Shown here: piece by piece, positions 8,074-16,708 of the stretch
Numbering within the stretch: position 1 is the first letter of the stretch
Layout: every line of letters starts with the position of its first letter
Assembly (NCBI RefSeq): GCF_000429505.1
Contig: NZ_AUBZ01000017.1
Location: forward strand, 1 to 64,000
Reading direction: 5' to 3'
Length of the DNA stretch: 64,000 nucleotides
DNA from: Aliagarivorans taiwanensis DSM 22990
GTDB lineage: Bacteria > Pseudomonadota > Gammaproteobacteria > Enterobacterales > Celerinatantimonadaceae
The notes under the pieces: generated by a model
What the model was told of the DNA's origin: nothing
Database searches by the model: none
The model's input: the letters and a program-made list of their open reading frames with translations, nothing else
Translations under genes and position numbers: made by a program

Positions 8074-9211
8074 GCTGCGGTAGGCAAGCCTTGCTGAGTA
8101 GTGTTGGGGAAGTGGGTTGGAGCTTGTCCATGGTGAGCTGGTGGTCGCGCTTGTCTGGGCTTAGTGCACGGCTCAAGGCGCGGAAATCAATCCTGGACAA
8201 GGTCGCCATTGAGGCTGCCTGCGTCTGCCCGGGATGGCTGATTGCCAGATTGGCAAAGTTGCGGCTGTCGCTTTGAGGATCCGCACCGTTGGCGGCATCA
8301 AAGAGCTCGACCAAGGCATAGCTTGCCAATAGCACATGCCCACCTACGCTGGCACTGTACTCTCCCTTTTTGATGGCCTTCAGTGCGTTGGCTTGCCAGT
8401 CTATGCCTCCCAATGCCATTTGCTGGTGTGGTTTGATGCCCAGCTCCCCAAGCGCTTGCTGGGCGCCCAGCGCGCTTTTGTCGGAGGCCGCCCAGATGAT
8501 GTTTGTCTCTGGGTAGCGCTTTAACAGCTTAAGCGTTTGGCTGCGGCTGCGCTCCGGATCCCAATTGGTGTAGATCAGCTGATTGAGTGTCACATCCGGC
8601 GACTCCCCCAAGGCCATATGCAGCCCTTTGTTGCGTTGTCTGGCGATCTCGATGTGTGCGCCGCTCAAGGCGATTAGCTGGTAGGGCGGCGCTTGCGAGG
8701 CTTTGGCGCGTTCAATAAGGGCTTTGGCCAATAGATAGCCAGCTTGCACGTCATCAAAGCTAAGGTGGGCGAGCCAGCGGGGATAACGAGATTTATGTGT
8801 CTCCAGGCTTGCCATCGCCTCTGGTGGCAGACTGTTCTCCAGCGTGATGTATGGCACGGCGTGTTGTTCAAGCTTGCTAAAGAGCACCTGATTGTCTTCG
8901 GTGGGCTGGGCCATAAAGATAACGCCATCAAGCGCTCTGTCTTGATCGATATAAGAAGAGATGGCTAGCCAGTTGCTGCGCTTTTTAGGGCTGACATAGC
9001 CCACTTGAAGTTCAACATTCAACTGACATGCCGCTTGCTGGGCGAGCATCACCGCGTTTTGCCAGTGAGGGTTGTCGGCAGAGCCGGGACTAACGAGTAG
9101 AAATCGCGACGTGGTAGCGTAGCTTGGGGTGGCGAAAACGAACAATAGCGGGGTTAACAGCAAAATCAAAAAACGCAGCACAACTAGCCTTATCAGAGAA
9201 TTCCACTTCAC
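8066..9211 (-). CDS. Periplasmic sugar-binding protein, RbsB/LacI fold, orphan
   Basis: This 381-residue protein has an N-terminal signal peptide (VVLRFLILLLTPLLFVFATPSYA) and the two-lobed periplasmic-binding fold of the ribose/galactose type. The domain runs from RFLLVSPGSADNPHW through the ISSYIDQDRALDGVIFMAQP strand-helix unit, YQLIALSGAH, NIIWAASDKSALGAQQAL and MALGGIDWQANALKAI. It should bind a sugar in the periplasm. No ABC permease or ATPase is next to it, so it may instead present ligand to a chemoreceptor or sensor kinase encoded elsewhere. The annotated start is GTG at 9211; a GTG ten codons later has a better AAGG spacing and still leaves a full signal peptide. The gene is next to the secreted mannanase, suggesting a mannan-derived ligand. 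Confidence 0.8.
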   Translation of the reverse strand: MKWNSLIRLVVLRFLILLLTPLLFVFATPSYATTSRFLLVSPGSADNPHWQNAVMLAQQAACQLNVELQVGYVSPKKRSNWLAISSYIDQDRALDGVIFMAQPTEDNQVLFSKLEQHAVPYITLENSLPPEAMASLETHKSRYPRWLAHLSFDDVQAGYLLAKALIERAKASQAPPYQLIALSGAHIEIARQRNKGLHMALGESPDVTLNQLIYTNWDPERSRSQTLKLLKRYPETNIIWAASDKSALGAQQALGELGIKPHQQMALGGIDWQANALKAIKKGEYSASVGGHVLLASYALVELFDAANGADPQSDSRNFANLAISHPGQTQAASMATLSRIDFRALSRALSPDKRDHQLTMDKLQPTSPTLLSKACLPQPN

Positions 9212-9293
9212 AGAGTGTAGCTGCTAGAACATGGCCTGCTGTGGCTGGAATCGCTTGGCGTAGCGTTTTCGTGATCAGCTTTCGGTTAGTGGG

Positions 9294-9323
9294 AAAGATA
9301 ACGGCCGAGCGACCGTTATCTTT
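9294..9323 (-). terminator. Hairpin terminator after the double mannanase gene
   Basis: Arms AAAGATAACGG and CCGTTATCTTT (11 bp, 8-nt loop) lie 16 bp past the stop of the mannanase gene. Read on the minus strand, the stem ends in TTATCTTT. Confidence 0.7.
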
Positions 9324-9338
9324 GCTTTCAATGACTTG

Positions 9339-12300
9339 CTATTCCATCAATGCACGGTATTGCAGCGAGTAGTCTTTAACGATGTCACACACCGGTTCAT
9401 GCAGATGCAGGTTGATGGTATCTCCCTCTACATTGTTGCCAGGTGCGCCAATGCCGGTAATGGAGTACTCTCCATCGTTGACAACGCAGTAGTACTGGAA
9501 GCCATCGTTGTTAGCGGTCCAGCCTCCGGTGAAGACGCCATAGGGGCCTGAACACCACTGGCAAGAGCCAACGCTGCCACTGCCGTTCCCCCATTCCAAA
9601 CCCGATAGTTGCCAACCCAGCACACCACCGATGGCATCTTGCAGACTCCAAGCTTTCTCATACCACCGGGCAAACATCTCGGTACGCTTGGCCAGGCCTT
9701 GTTCTATCGTGCCAGTGGTGGAGCCGCTGGGGTTACCCTCTTGACGAATGACATTGGCCGGCCAGCTAAATTCGCCAATATAGCCCGGCTTGTCCAGCTC
9801 TCGTGCTAGCTGGGCCAGATAGTCAAAGTTATCTAGGCTCTCTTGGTCGGTCATGCTCCACCAAGTGGGGTAGAGGTGAGCGCTGATAGCATCGATGTTG
9901 GGATGATCGTTGACGTATTTTAAGTTGTCGTAATCATCGCCAGAACCCGCGTGGCCGAATGAGGACTCCATACCGATGGAGATAAGCTGTTGCGGCGCTT
10001 GCTCGCGGATATGGTTGGCGATGTCATCCACCCAGCCGTAAAAACCTTGTAGATCACCGTTGATGCGCGGCTCGTTGGCCAGCTCCCACATCATGATCGT
10101 TGGGTCTTCGTTGTACTTATTGCCAGTGAGCTGATTGGTGTGGTTGAACAGGTTGGTGATAAAGCGTTTGAACTGCTCACGCCCTGCCACGTTGGTATAG
10201 CCACCATAGCCATCGATATTGCCGAAGTAGTTCCAGTGATCGGCCAGCGATAGCACCAACTTAACATCGTACTGTTCGGCCAGGGCTACATAGTTATCGA
10301 ACAACTCAAAGCTGCGGTCGATGATCGCCTGCTGCTCTGCACTGCGCTGTGCGGGGTCCATGCTCAGGATAAAGTCATTGCCCACCTTCATATTGATGCA
10401 GACACCGTCATGGGTCTTGGTGTCGTTACAGAACATCCAGGTACGCACCGCATTCATCCCGGTATGGGCGACGCGCTTGAAGAAGTCTTCGGCCATTTGT
10501 TCGGGCTTGTACATCAGGTAGTACTGGTTGGTACCGTTGAAATAAAACGGTTTGCCGTCGAGCCAAAACTGGCTGCCGTTGGTGGTGACAAAGCCGCTTT
10601 GCACTTGCTCACCGACAGTCACCCGCAGTGGCATGCTTATGCTGCTGCCTTCCAGGCCAAAGTTGAAGCTATAGATGCCATCGCCTTGGTTGGCAATGAC
10701 CAAGGGGCTCTCGCCTTGGTAGTTGATGGCAGCGCCGCCGTTGAGGCTATATACCAGCGCCTGCTGGCCAGCTTTGTTGAAGTGAATCTCAATGTCACTG
10801 CCGCTTGGCAGCTGGGTGAGGTTGGCTGGGCTGGTGATCTCCAGGCCACCGAGTAGCGCTACGCTGATACCTTTGAGCCACATATATCCCCAGTCACCGC
10901 TGCGCACCTCTACACCGATGCGGTTTACGCCGGCATCGAGTTGGGTGGTGGTGCTATAGCTGTTGTCGCCGCTAGCCTCGAAGCCCATCTTGGTGGCTTG
11001 GTTGTTGATTACCAGATGGTTCTCTTTGTAGCCATTGGTGCCGGTGGTGTAGTGCAGGGTAATCTGATATTCGCCTGCACTTTGCAGGTCAAACTCCCAG
11101 ATACCGCTGCTACCCGCACCTTGTAGCAACACGTAGTCGCCATCGAGGCTCGCACCGCCTGAGAGAGTGGCATCATTGGCTGAGAGATCGATGCTATCGC
11201 CCACCGGTGGCGGGGTGGTGCAGTTGTCGGTGCAGCCGCCGTTGTCTCCACCGTTATCGCCGCCGCTGTTATCTCCACCATTATCGCCGCCGCTGTTATC
11301 TCCACCATTATCGCCGCCGCCAGTGTTACCACCGCCAGTAAGCTGCTCAATGGTCACCGATTTCACGAACACATAGCCCCAGCCGCCATTGTCGGCGGTG
11401 ATGCCAAAGCCGGTGTTGCCGGCACCCAGTGTGACGGTGCGTTCAATGCTGACGTCTTGGCCAAGCCCTTGCTGCATGGTGTAGCTTTCTTGGCGATCGC
11501 CAATGACCAGGGTATTGGGTTTGTCGCCATCGTTGCCGCCATAGACAAAGGTGACCTTGTAGCTGGCATTCTCCGGCAGGTCGACGTTCCACATTACCGA
11601 GCCATGCTTGAGATCGGCGTAGCCGTTGCCCAAGTCCTCAGCGCCACCGCTTAACACTGCATCGCTAATGCCAAGCGTAAGCGACAGGCAGTTCACGCTA
11701 CAGGGCTCGGGTGTGGTGGTGGCTTCACCGTGCCAGTAGTTATACAGCGAGGTAGCCGCTTGCGGGTTGTATGGCTTTTTCCCAGGATAGCCGTGGCCAG
11801 CATCGCCTACATCCATGCCTGCGCCATCGCCCTCGTAGAACTCAATCAGGTCGTAAGGCGGGCCACCTTTCCAAATCAGCAGGGATTTGGCCACGGTTTG
11901 AGAGTCCTGCATATAGAGCATCAGGCCGTCAATGGCGATGCGCGCATGTACCTGGTGGGCGTCGTAGCTGATTAAGTCTTCGGCGGGGTTGTTGACGCGA
12001 TCCCATACATTGGGGGCAATCAAGCCCTTAATGCCCATGCCGTATTCACCTAGGTGAAAGGCGGGAATATCTACCTGTGCCAGTCCGAGCTTACCCATTA
12101 GCACCTTCTGCAGGAAGTTCTGTTCATGCTGTTGCAAGGCGTCTTTTACTTGCTCCGGGGTCACGCTGACATCGGTAGAGTTGTGCTGATCGGCACTGAT
12201 GGGCTCATACACATCCAGCGGCATGTATTGCGACACAGTGATCGAATCAAGCGCTTTGATGTAATCGGCCAGATCGCTACGCTGCTGGGCGTTCATCTCA

Positions 12301-13265
12301 TCGACAAACAGCAGTTGCTTGTTGTTCTCGCCCAGAGGTTGGTTGAGAGCAATCCGCGAGAACCACTGCGCATGCTGTTCCAGCTCGGCCAGATACATCA
12401 CGTGGTGGCTAAAGTTGTGGCTGAGAATAACGTTCTCCGCCAATAAGGGATCGGCGGCTATTTGACTGCGCACATAATCAACCAGTTCTGCCCAGCGATG
12501 GGGGAAGTTCTTGGTTGAATCCATCAGTTCGGCGCCCAGATCAAAGCGTATCGGCTCAGCCAGCGGAAGCGTCGCCTGCGCCAGTGATTGAGCGACAATC
12601 TGCAGGCCTTGGTCGATTACGCACAGGTAATCGCTGGCCATCGGGTCGAGCTCATCGAACTCGCCGCGCCACCATTTTGCCCCGGGGTTGGGGTCGATAC
12701 CGGGTCGGTAGCTGCTGCCAAACAGGCCTTCATCGGTGAAGCGAATGGGGTCGATATGCGGGCGGTAGTTGACCCGCACGTCGCGTTTTAGCAGCTCACT
12801 GAGTGAGTAAACCTGATCCGCCACCGTTGGGGTGTTTTCATGTTCACAGTAAATCCCTTCTTCGTAGCTGGTAATGAAGTAGGTGGGGATAAACGAGACT
12901 CGCTTGATGTTGTACTCGTCAATGGTTGCCCACTTATGGGCGGCGTTCTGCCCAGTACCGTAGTGATCCGGGTGCCAGCCTGCCCAGACGATACCGACGT
13001 TCTCAAACTGACTACGGCCATAGACCTCGTGGTCGTAAAGATCGCCGTAGCCGGGGAAGTTATGGCTTTGCTGTTGTTGGTTGATGTACTGGCTGCTATC
13101 TACCCAAGGGGTTGTATCCAGAAAATCCAGGTAGTTGCTGTTGGTACTGTCGTTAACGTAGCAGCCTGCTCCGGGGCTGCTGCAATCGGCAGAGGCATTG
13201 TGGGCGCTTAGGCCCAGCGTGAGCATGACCAAGGCTGATAAGGGATATCGGCGTTGCCTATTCAC
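9339..13265 (-). CDS. Secreted modular mannanase: GH113-like + CBM domains + GH5_7-like
   Basis: This 1308-residue exoenzyme should hydrolyse beta-1,4-mannan with two catalytic modules. After the signal peptide (about 1-27, ending HNASA) a GH113-like barrel spans roughly 30-500, with RVNYRPHID, KWWRGEFDEL, candidate acid/base Glu246 (LGAELM) and candidate nucleophile Glu407 (LGEYGMG). A beta-sandwich of CBM6/35 type, a Gly/Asp/Asn linker (repeat DNA at 11254-11321), a second similar CBM, and a short Ig-like piece follow. A C-terminal GH5 barrel begins FVTTNGSQFWLDGKPF and has Glu1065 in WELANEPR and Glu1165 in IGEFSWP; it resembles subfamily 7 mannanases. The GTG start at 13265 has AAAGGAG eight bases upstream and yields a proper signal peptide; an ATG at 13319 does not. 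A regulon operator lies at 13411-13430. The GH5 call is firm; GH113 rests on motif pattern. Confidence 0.88.
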   Translation of the reverse strand: MNRQRRYPLSALVMLTLGLSAHNASADCSSPGAGCYVNDSTNSNYLDFLDTTPWVDSSQYINQQQQSHNFPGYGDLYDHEVYGRSQFENVGIVWAGWHPDHYGTGQNAAHKWATIDEYNIKRVSFIPTYFITSYEEGIYCEHENTPTVADQVYSLSELLKRDVRVNYRPHIDPIRFTDEGLFGSSYRPGIDPNPGAKWWRGEFDELDPMASDYLCVIDQGLQIVAQSLAQATLPLAEPIRFDLGAELMDSTKNFPHRWAELVDYVRSQIAADPLLAENVILSHNFSHHVMYLAELEQHAQWFSRIALNQPLGENNKQLLFVDEMNAQQRSDLADYIKALDSITVSQYMPLDVYEPISADQHNSTDVSVTPEQVKDALQQHEQNFLQKVLMGKLGLAQVDIPAFHLGEYGMGIKGLIAPNVWDRVNNPAEDLISYDAHQVHARIAIDGLMLYMQDSQTVAKSLLIWKGGPPYDLIEFYEGDGAGMDVGDAGHGYPGKKPYNPQAATSLYNYWHGEATTTPEPCSVNCLSLTLGISDAVLSGGAEDLGNGYADLKHGSVMWNVDLPENASYKVTFVYGGNDGDKPNTLVIGDRQESYTMQQGLGQDVSIERTVTLGAGNTGFGITADNGGWGYVFVKSVTIEQLTGGGNTGGGDNGGDNSGGDNGGDNSGGDNGGDNGGCTDNCTTPPPVGDSIDLSANDATLSGGASLDGDYVLLQGAGSSGIWEFDLQSAGEYQITLHYTTGTNGYKENHLVINNQATKMGFEASGDNSYSTTTQLDAGVNRIGVEVRSGDWGYMWLKGISVALLGGLEITSPANLTQLPSGSDIEIHFNKAGQQALVYSLNGGAAINYQGESPLVIANQGDGIYSFNFGLEGSSISMPLRVTVGEQVQSGFVTTNGSQFWLDGKPFYFNGTNQYYLMYKPEQMAEDFFKRVAHTGMNAVRTWMFCNDTKTHDGVCINMKVGNDFILSMDPAQRSAEQQAIIDRSFELFDNYVALAEQYDVKLVLSLADHWNYFGNIDGYGGYTNVAGREQFKRFITNLFNHTNQLTGNKYNEDPTIMMWELANEPRINGDLQGFYGWVDDIANHIREQAPQQLISIGMESSFGHAGSGDDYDNLKYVNDHPNIDAISAHLYPTWWSMTDQESLDNFDYLAQLARELDKPGYIGEFSWPANVIRQEGNPSGSTTGTIEQGLAKRTEMFARWYEKAWSLQDAIGGVLGWQLSGLEWGNGSGSVGSCQWCSGPYGVFTGGWTANNDGFQYYCVVNDGEYSITGIGAPGNNVEGDTINLHLHEPVCDIVKDYSLQYRALME
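11254..11321. repeat. 27-bp tandem repeats coding for the Gly/Asp/Asn linker
   Basis: Two identical 27-bp units (11254-11280 and 11281-11307), each beginning TTATCGCCGCCGCT, and half of a third encode a flexible GGDNSGGDN linker between the carbohydrate-binding modules. Such repeats can change copy number by slippage. Confidence 0.85.
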
Positions 13266-13410
13266 GGTGTTTCTCCTTTGGTTGGTGTTCTTCCATGCTG
13301 TATCGCCACCGCTGTGCATTGATCACAACGTTACATGTTGTGATCAATGGTTGGTTTAATGTTGCCAAGCGGTAGCTTGCGGATAGATTAGTTAATAAAT
13401 GCCTATGTAA

Positions 13411-13430
13411 ATAGTGTAACGTTACGATTT
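13411..13430. promoter_or_regulatory. Mannan-regulon operator upstream of the double mannanase
   Basis: ATAGTGTAACGTTACGATTT carries the full 10-bp core GTAACGTTAC. It lies about 145 bp before the GTG start of the mannanase, within its likely promoter region. Confidence 0.75.
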
Positions 13431-13747
13431 TGTTGGGTGAGAGATGCTTAAAACTGCACCAAATTGAGGCGGTGTGGGTTACATTTTTGCGGTAGGGTTT
13501 AGGGCGGTGAAGTGCTCACTCATCGTCGGAGCTAAGGGTGTCGTATGAGGGGGGATATGCGCAGCTTGCCACTTGGCATGGTTAATCCAGCTGGCAGCTA
13601 GATGCACTGATTTGCTAACTTGCAAGTTAGGTCACAGTTTGTTCTAGACCGCCCTGGCTGGCAAATAATGCTTTAGCGCGCCTAAGGCGTAGTGCAAGTG
13701 AAAAGTGCCGTAGTGCAAAGTGAAAAGTGCAATGCCGAGAAACGACG
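13431..13747. other. Intergenic stretch with a 21-nt tandem duplication
   Basis: No gene is visible. At 13689-13709 and 13710-13730 a unit of about 21 nt (GTAGTGCAA.GTGAAAAGTGC) is repeated with one inserted base. It lies just past the stop of the AraC-type gene. Its function is unknown. Confidence 0.6.
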
Positions 13748-14581
13748 CTAGCGACGGTATTCGGAAGGGGTGAGTCCAGTTTTATTTTTGAAGACGCGGC
13801 AGAAGTAGTTGGTATCTCTATAGCCACAGCGCAATGCTATTTCATCGAGGCGAAAGTTGTAGCGCCGCAGCAAGAACTTGGCGCGTTCCAGCCTGACCCA
13901 AGCGACATAATCGGCAAAGCGCATATAGCCTTCTTTGCGAAACAGTCGTGATAAATGATTGGCGGAAATATTGAAGTGCTCGGCAACGCTATCGCGGCTG
14001 ATAGTCTCGTGAAAATGCTGCTGAACATAGATGCAGATGGTGCGGAACAGGCGCTGCGAGCGTTTCTCAGGCTGTGCCTCAGTGTGCTTTAGCAGATCGC
14101 AGCAACTGCCCACAATGCAGCGAACCAGATCCTTTGCCACCTGTTCAGAATGGACGCTATGGCCAATGCTGGTCATCGCCATGGTGAGGTAATCGAGGGT
14201 TTGCTCGCGCCCCAAGTTGACACTGAACTTGACCACATCGAAGGAAGTCTGCTCTACGGCAGGCTTGCTGACAAGTGACAAACCCAGATGCTGCTTGCCA
14301 AATAATAGGCTTAGCACCGAACACTCATGGCGCCAGTCGGGCTTGTTCCAGGCGTTGGCAGGAATGTACAGAGCGTCGCCTCGGGTCAGCGAAAGCGGCT
14401 CCGATTGTTGGTCGCTGATTTGGCTCTCGTAGTTGCCGCTAAACACCAACTCTAGCCGTGGAAAGTTAACCTGATAGCTGGCTGGTGGCGGAGGCGATTG
14501 ATCACTGGCAAAGCATACTCGGCTATTGCCATGCAGTTCGTTCAGGGCGCCATCCATTAGCTCAAGGAAGTGATCTTTCAT
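13748..14581 (-). CDS. AraC-family transcriptional regulator (PTS cluster)
   Basis: This 277-residue regulator has an N-terminal sensing domain of cupin type and a C-terminal AraC double helix-turn-helix (about residues 180-277). The first recognition unit is DSVAEHFNISANHLSRLFR and the second LDEIALRCGYRDTNYFCRVFK, followed by the family ending KTGLTPSEYRR. It is a clear paralogue of the regulator at 22760-23605: both have SYQVNFPR, DALYIPANAWNKPDW-type segments and near-identical C termini. It lies directly downstream of the EIIC-EIIB pair, separated by a hairpin at 14649-14677. It probably controls the divergent PTS promoters between 16062 and 16394, where an 18-bp inverted repeat lies. 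The inducer is not known. Confidence 0.88.
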   Translation of the reverse strand: MKDHFLELMDGALNELHGNSRVCFASDQSPPPPASYQVNFPRLELVFSGNYESQISDQQSEPLSLTRGDALYIPANAWNKPDWRHECSVLSLLFGKQHLGLSLVSKPAVEQTSFDVVKFSVNLGREQTLDYLTMAMTSIGHSVHSEQVAKDLVRCIVGSCCDLLKHTEAQPEKRSQRLFRTICIYVQQHFHETISRDSVAEHFNISANHLSRLFRKEGYMRFADYVAWVRLERAKFLLRRYNFRLDEIALRCGYRDTNYFCRVFKNKTGLTPSEYRR

Positions 14582-14648
14582 CCAGTTGTCGCGGGTCGTT
14601 CATGTGAGCCGTAACGATACGAAACTCACTTTGGTGAAACAAGTGTGA

Positions 14649-14677
14649 AACCCGGGAAGTGTTAACTGTCCCGGGTT
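14649..14677. terminator. Hairpin between EIIB and the AraC gene
   Basis: Arms AACCCGGGA and TCCCGGGTT flank an 11-nt loop, ten bases past the EIIB stop. The stem is strong, but only a weak T-tract follows, so it may be an attenuator or an RNA stabiliser and not a full terminator. Confidence 0.5.
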
Positions 14678-14686
14678 TATTCGTTG

Positions 14687-14995
14687 CTACTTAAGGTGTT
14701 CAGCAATTTTTTCCATAATCTGCGGCGCTTTTTTTACCGCATCACTGACGCTGACTCGCACCACTTTCTTATTGGAGAAACGCTGTTCGTTCTTAATCGC
14801 CAGGTCGCGGGTAAGGATAATCATATCCGCACTGTCGACCTCGGACTGGCTTAACTCGTTCTCGATGCCAATAGAGCCTTGGGTTTCGATCTTCACCTGC
14901 CAGCCTTTGTCTTTGGCCGCTTTTTCCAGCGCTTCTGCCGCCATGTAGGTATGTGCTACGCCAGAGGGGCAAGAGGTGACGCCTAGTATTTTCAT
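14687..14995 (-). CDS. PTS fructose-family EIIB component
   Basis: This 102-residue cytoplasmic protein is a free-standing EIIB of the fructose superfamily. It accepts phosphate from EIIA on a cysteine and passes it to the incoming sugar at EIIC. The active-site loop reads GVTSCPSGVAHTYMAAEALE, with Cys9 as phosphoryl carrier. The later IETQGSIGIENELS strand-turn and the DMIILTRDLAI segment are typical of the fold. Length is normal for single-domain EIIB. It follows the EIIC gene with only 11 bp between, so the two form one transcript. The substrate is likely fructose or mannose, judging from neighbours. Confidence 0.92.
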   Translation of the reverse strand: MKILGVTSCPSGVAHTYMAAEALEKAAKDKGWQVKIETQGSIGIENELSQSEVDSADMIILTRDLAIKNEQRFSNKKVVRVSVSDAVKKAPQIMEKIAEHLK

Positions 14996-15006
14996 GTTGC
15001 TTTTCC

Positions 15007-16062
15007 TTAATCAAATTCCAGCTCTAAGCCGTTGTTGGCTTCACTGGCTGGGGTCTTTTCGCGTTGGTCTACCGGTTTCTTCAGTGCATTGACCATCAGC
15101 GCGGTGGCCAGTGAGCCTGCCAGCGTTGCCAGTAGGTAGAACAGACGGCCATCCACCACCGGTAGTACGATCAATCCCCCCCATGGCGCGTGGTTCGCGA
15201 CGTTGAACATAAATGCCACCACGTTACCGACGATGCCGCCTACCACGATGGATGGGATGACCCGCAGCGGATCGGCAGCGGCAAAGGGAATGGCCCCTTC
15301 GGTAATACCGATGCAACCCATGATGGCTGCAGCCTTGCCGGCTTCGCGCTCTTCTGGGGAGTAACGTTTAGGGGAGAGTAGCGTGGCTAGGAACATGCCC
15401 AGTGGCGGTACGCAGATCGCCACGCCCACGCCACCCATCAGCTCGGGGTGCTCAAACACCTGGGTTTGGGCAAACAAGGTGGCCACTTTGTTGATTGGAC
15501 CACCCATATCGAATGCGGTCATGCCGCCCAAGATAGTACCCAGTACCACTTTTGACGCGCCGGCCATACCATTTAGCCACTCATTCATCCCCGCCATTGC
15601 CATGGCAATTGGCGTTCCGATCACCCAAATCACCAATGCTGCCACGATAAAGGTGCCGCCGATGGGCAGGATAAAGTAGGTGGAAACGGCGCGTAAGCGT
15701 ACCGAGAGTGGAATACGCTTCAGCTGATTGACCACGTAGCCGGCCAAAAAGCCGACAATGATCGCCCCCAGAAAGCCAGTGCCTACTTGATTGGCCAGAT
15801 AGGCGCCAATCATACCCGGCGCCAAGGCTGGCCGGTCAGCGATGGAGTAGGCGATATAGCCGCCCAGTACCGGGACAAACAGGGTAAAGCCTGCAATCCC
15901 CATATCCCAGATCCCCGTGAGGAAGACCCCTTCTGGCTGCGCGCCTTTACCATTGAGCATGACCGAGAGTGCTAACAGCACCCCGCCCGCCACAATAAAG
16001 GGCAGCATATGACTGGTACCTGTGAGCAGGTGCCGTTTGAGTTCGAGTATCTTGTTCTTCAT
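15007..16062 (-). CDS. PTS fructose-family EIIC permease
   Basis: This 351-residue membrane protein is a separate EIIC of the fructose family, which binds and translocates the sugar. It starts with an amphipathic segment and HLLTGTSHMLPFIVAGG, a hallmark of fructose EIICs. It then has many hydrophobic helices, the GYIAYSIADRPALAPGMIGA loop, FDMGGPINKVA, and GITEGAIPFAAADPLRVIPS, thought to be near the sugar site. About 350 residues is the usual size. It is first in a two-gene operon with EIIB and is divergent from a second EIIB plus the HPr-EI-EIIA fusion. Together these provide a complete PTS, comparable to the FryABC arrangement in E. coli. Confidence 0.93.
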   Translation of the reverse strand: MKNKILELKRHLLTGTSHMLPFIVAGGVLLALSVMLNGKGAQPEGVFLTGIWDMGIAGFTLFVPVLGGYIAYSIADRPALAPGMIGAYLANQVGTGFLGAIIVGFLAGYVVNQLKRIPLSVRLRAVSTYFILPIGGTFIVAALVIWVIGTPIAMAMAGMNEWLNGMAGASKVVLGTILGGMTAFDMGGPINKVATLFAQTQVFEHPELMGGVGVAICVPPLGMFLATLLSPKRYSPEEREAGKAAAIMGCIGITEGAIPFAAADPLRVIPSIVVGGIVGNVVAFMFNVANHAPWGGLIVLPVVDGRLFYLLATLAGSLATALMVNALKKPVDQREKTPASEANNGLELEFD

Positions 16063-16187
16063 CGTTCATTCCTGTGATGGTGTTTTATTCCCGGATGCCT
16101 CACCGGGTGCCTTCGACGTCCTTGGAGCATGCAGGATCATTATTAGAAGCGATGATGGCTTGAATAAATGGGACTATTCGACCTGAG

Positions 16188-16314
16188 GCTGGAGTTTTGT
16201 AACCACTATAAACGGCTGTGAGAAAGCTCACGTTGAAACCCGCAGATTGAGTGTCTGGCACTCAGCGGATGTGAACTCAATCAAGCTTTGGCTGGATGGT
16301 TACAAAACTCCAGC
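16188..16314. promoter_or_regulatory. Divergent PTS promoter region framed by an 18-bp perfect inverted repeat
   Basis: GCTGGAGTTTTGTAACCA at 16188-16205 recurs as its exact reverse complement at 16297-16314, with 91 nt between. A further short inverted repeat TGAGTG/CACTCA is at 16248-16264. The arrangement, two oppositely oriented copies one per divergent promoter, fits binding sites for one of the AraC-type regulators. Confidence 0.65.
16217..16232. promoter_or_regulatory. Candidate CRP site in the divergent PTS promoter
   Basis: TGTGAGAAAGCTCACG matches TGTGA-N6-TCACA with one mismatch. It lies between the two 18-bp arms and can serve both transcripts. Confidence 0.65.
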
Positions 16315-16393
16315 TAATGCCGATTTAATCCTCTGACGCGCGGTGGCGGCGGCTTTGTATATTGGCTGTAAGTTTTTTGTACAAGGAAGCACA

Positions 16394-16708
16394 ATGAGGA
16401 TTGTTGCCGTTACTGCGTGCCCCACGGGCATTGCTCACACTTACATGGCTGCCGATAAGCTGATCAATGCAGCCAAGCAATTTAAAGTGGCCATCAAGGT
16501 CGAGACTCAAGGGGCGATGGGGGTAGAGAATCGCCTCAGTCGTCAGGATATCGATGCGGCGGAGTTGGTGATTTTGGCTGCCGATATCCGTATCGAGCAA
16601 CCGGAACGCTTTGAAGGGAAGCCCTGTCTGCAGGTTTCAATCAGTGAAGCGCTCAACCAGACCGAGCAGCTGCTCCTCTCCACCATGAACGGGAGGACGC
16701 CACAATGA
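16394..16708 (+). CDS. PTS fructose-family EIIB component (second copy)
   Basis: This 104-residue single-domain EIIB has the active loop AVTACPTGIAHTYMAADKL, with a phosphoryl-accepting cysteine at residue 8. It also has KVETQGAMGVENRLS and a VILAADIRIEQPERFEGK segment. The ATG at 16394 follows AAGGAAG closely and starts the domain exactly; an upstream in-frame start would add 17 unrelated residues. Its stop overlaps the ATG of the HPr-EI-EIIA gene by four bases (ATGA), showing translational coupling, so it is probably phosphorylated by that fusion. It is more like the EIIB at 24384 than the EIIB at 14687 (CPTG against CPSG, GAMG against GSIG), which hints at duplication within the cluster. 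Confidence 0.92.
   Translation: MRIVAVTACPTGIAHTYMAADKLINAAKQFKVAIKVETQGAMGVENRLSRQDIDAAELVILAADIRIEQPERFEGKPCLQVSISEALNQTEQLLLSTMNGRTPQ

Noticed and set aside
10410-10856. Long plus-strand frames opposite the double mannanase gene
   Set aside because: They follow the codon pattern of the real gene on the other strand, have no ribosome site and no recognisable protein.
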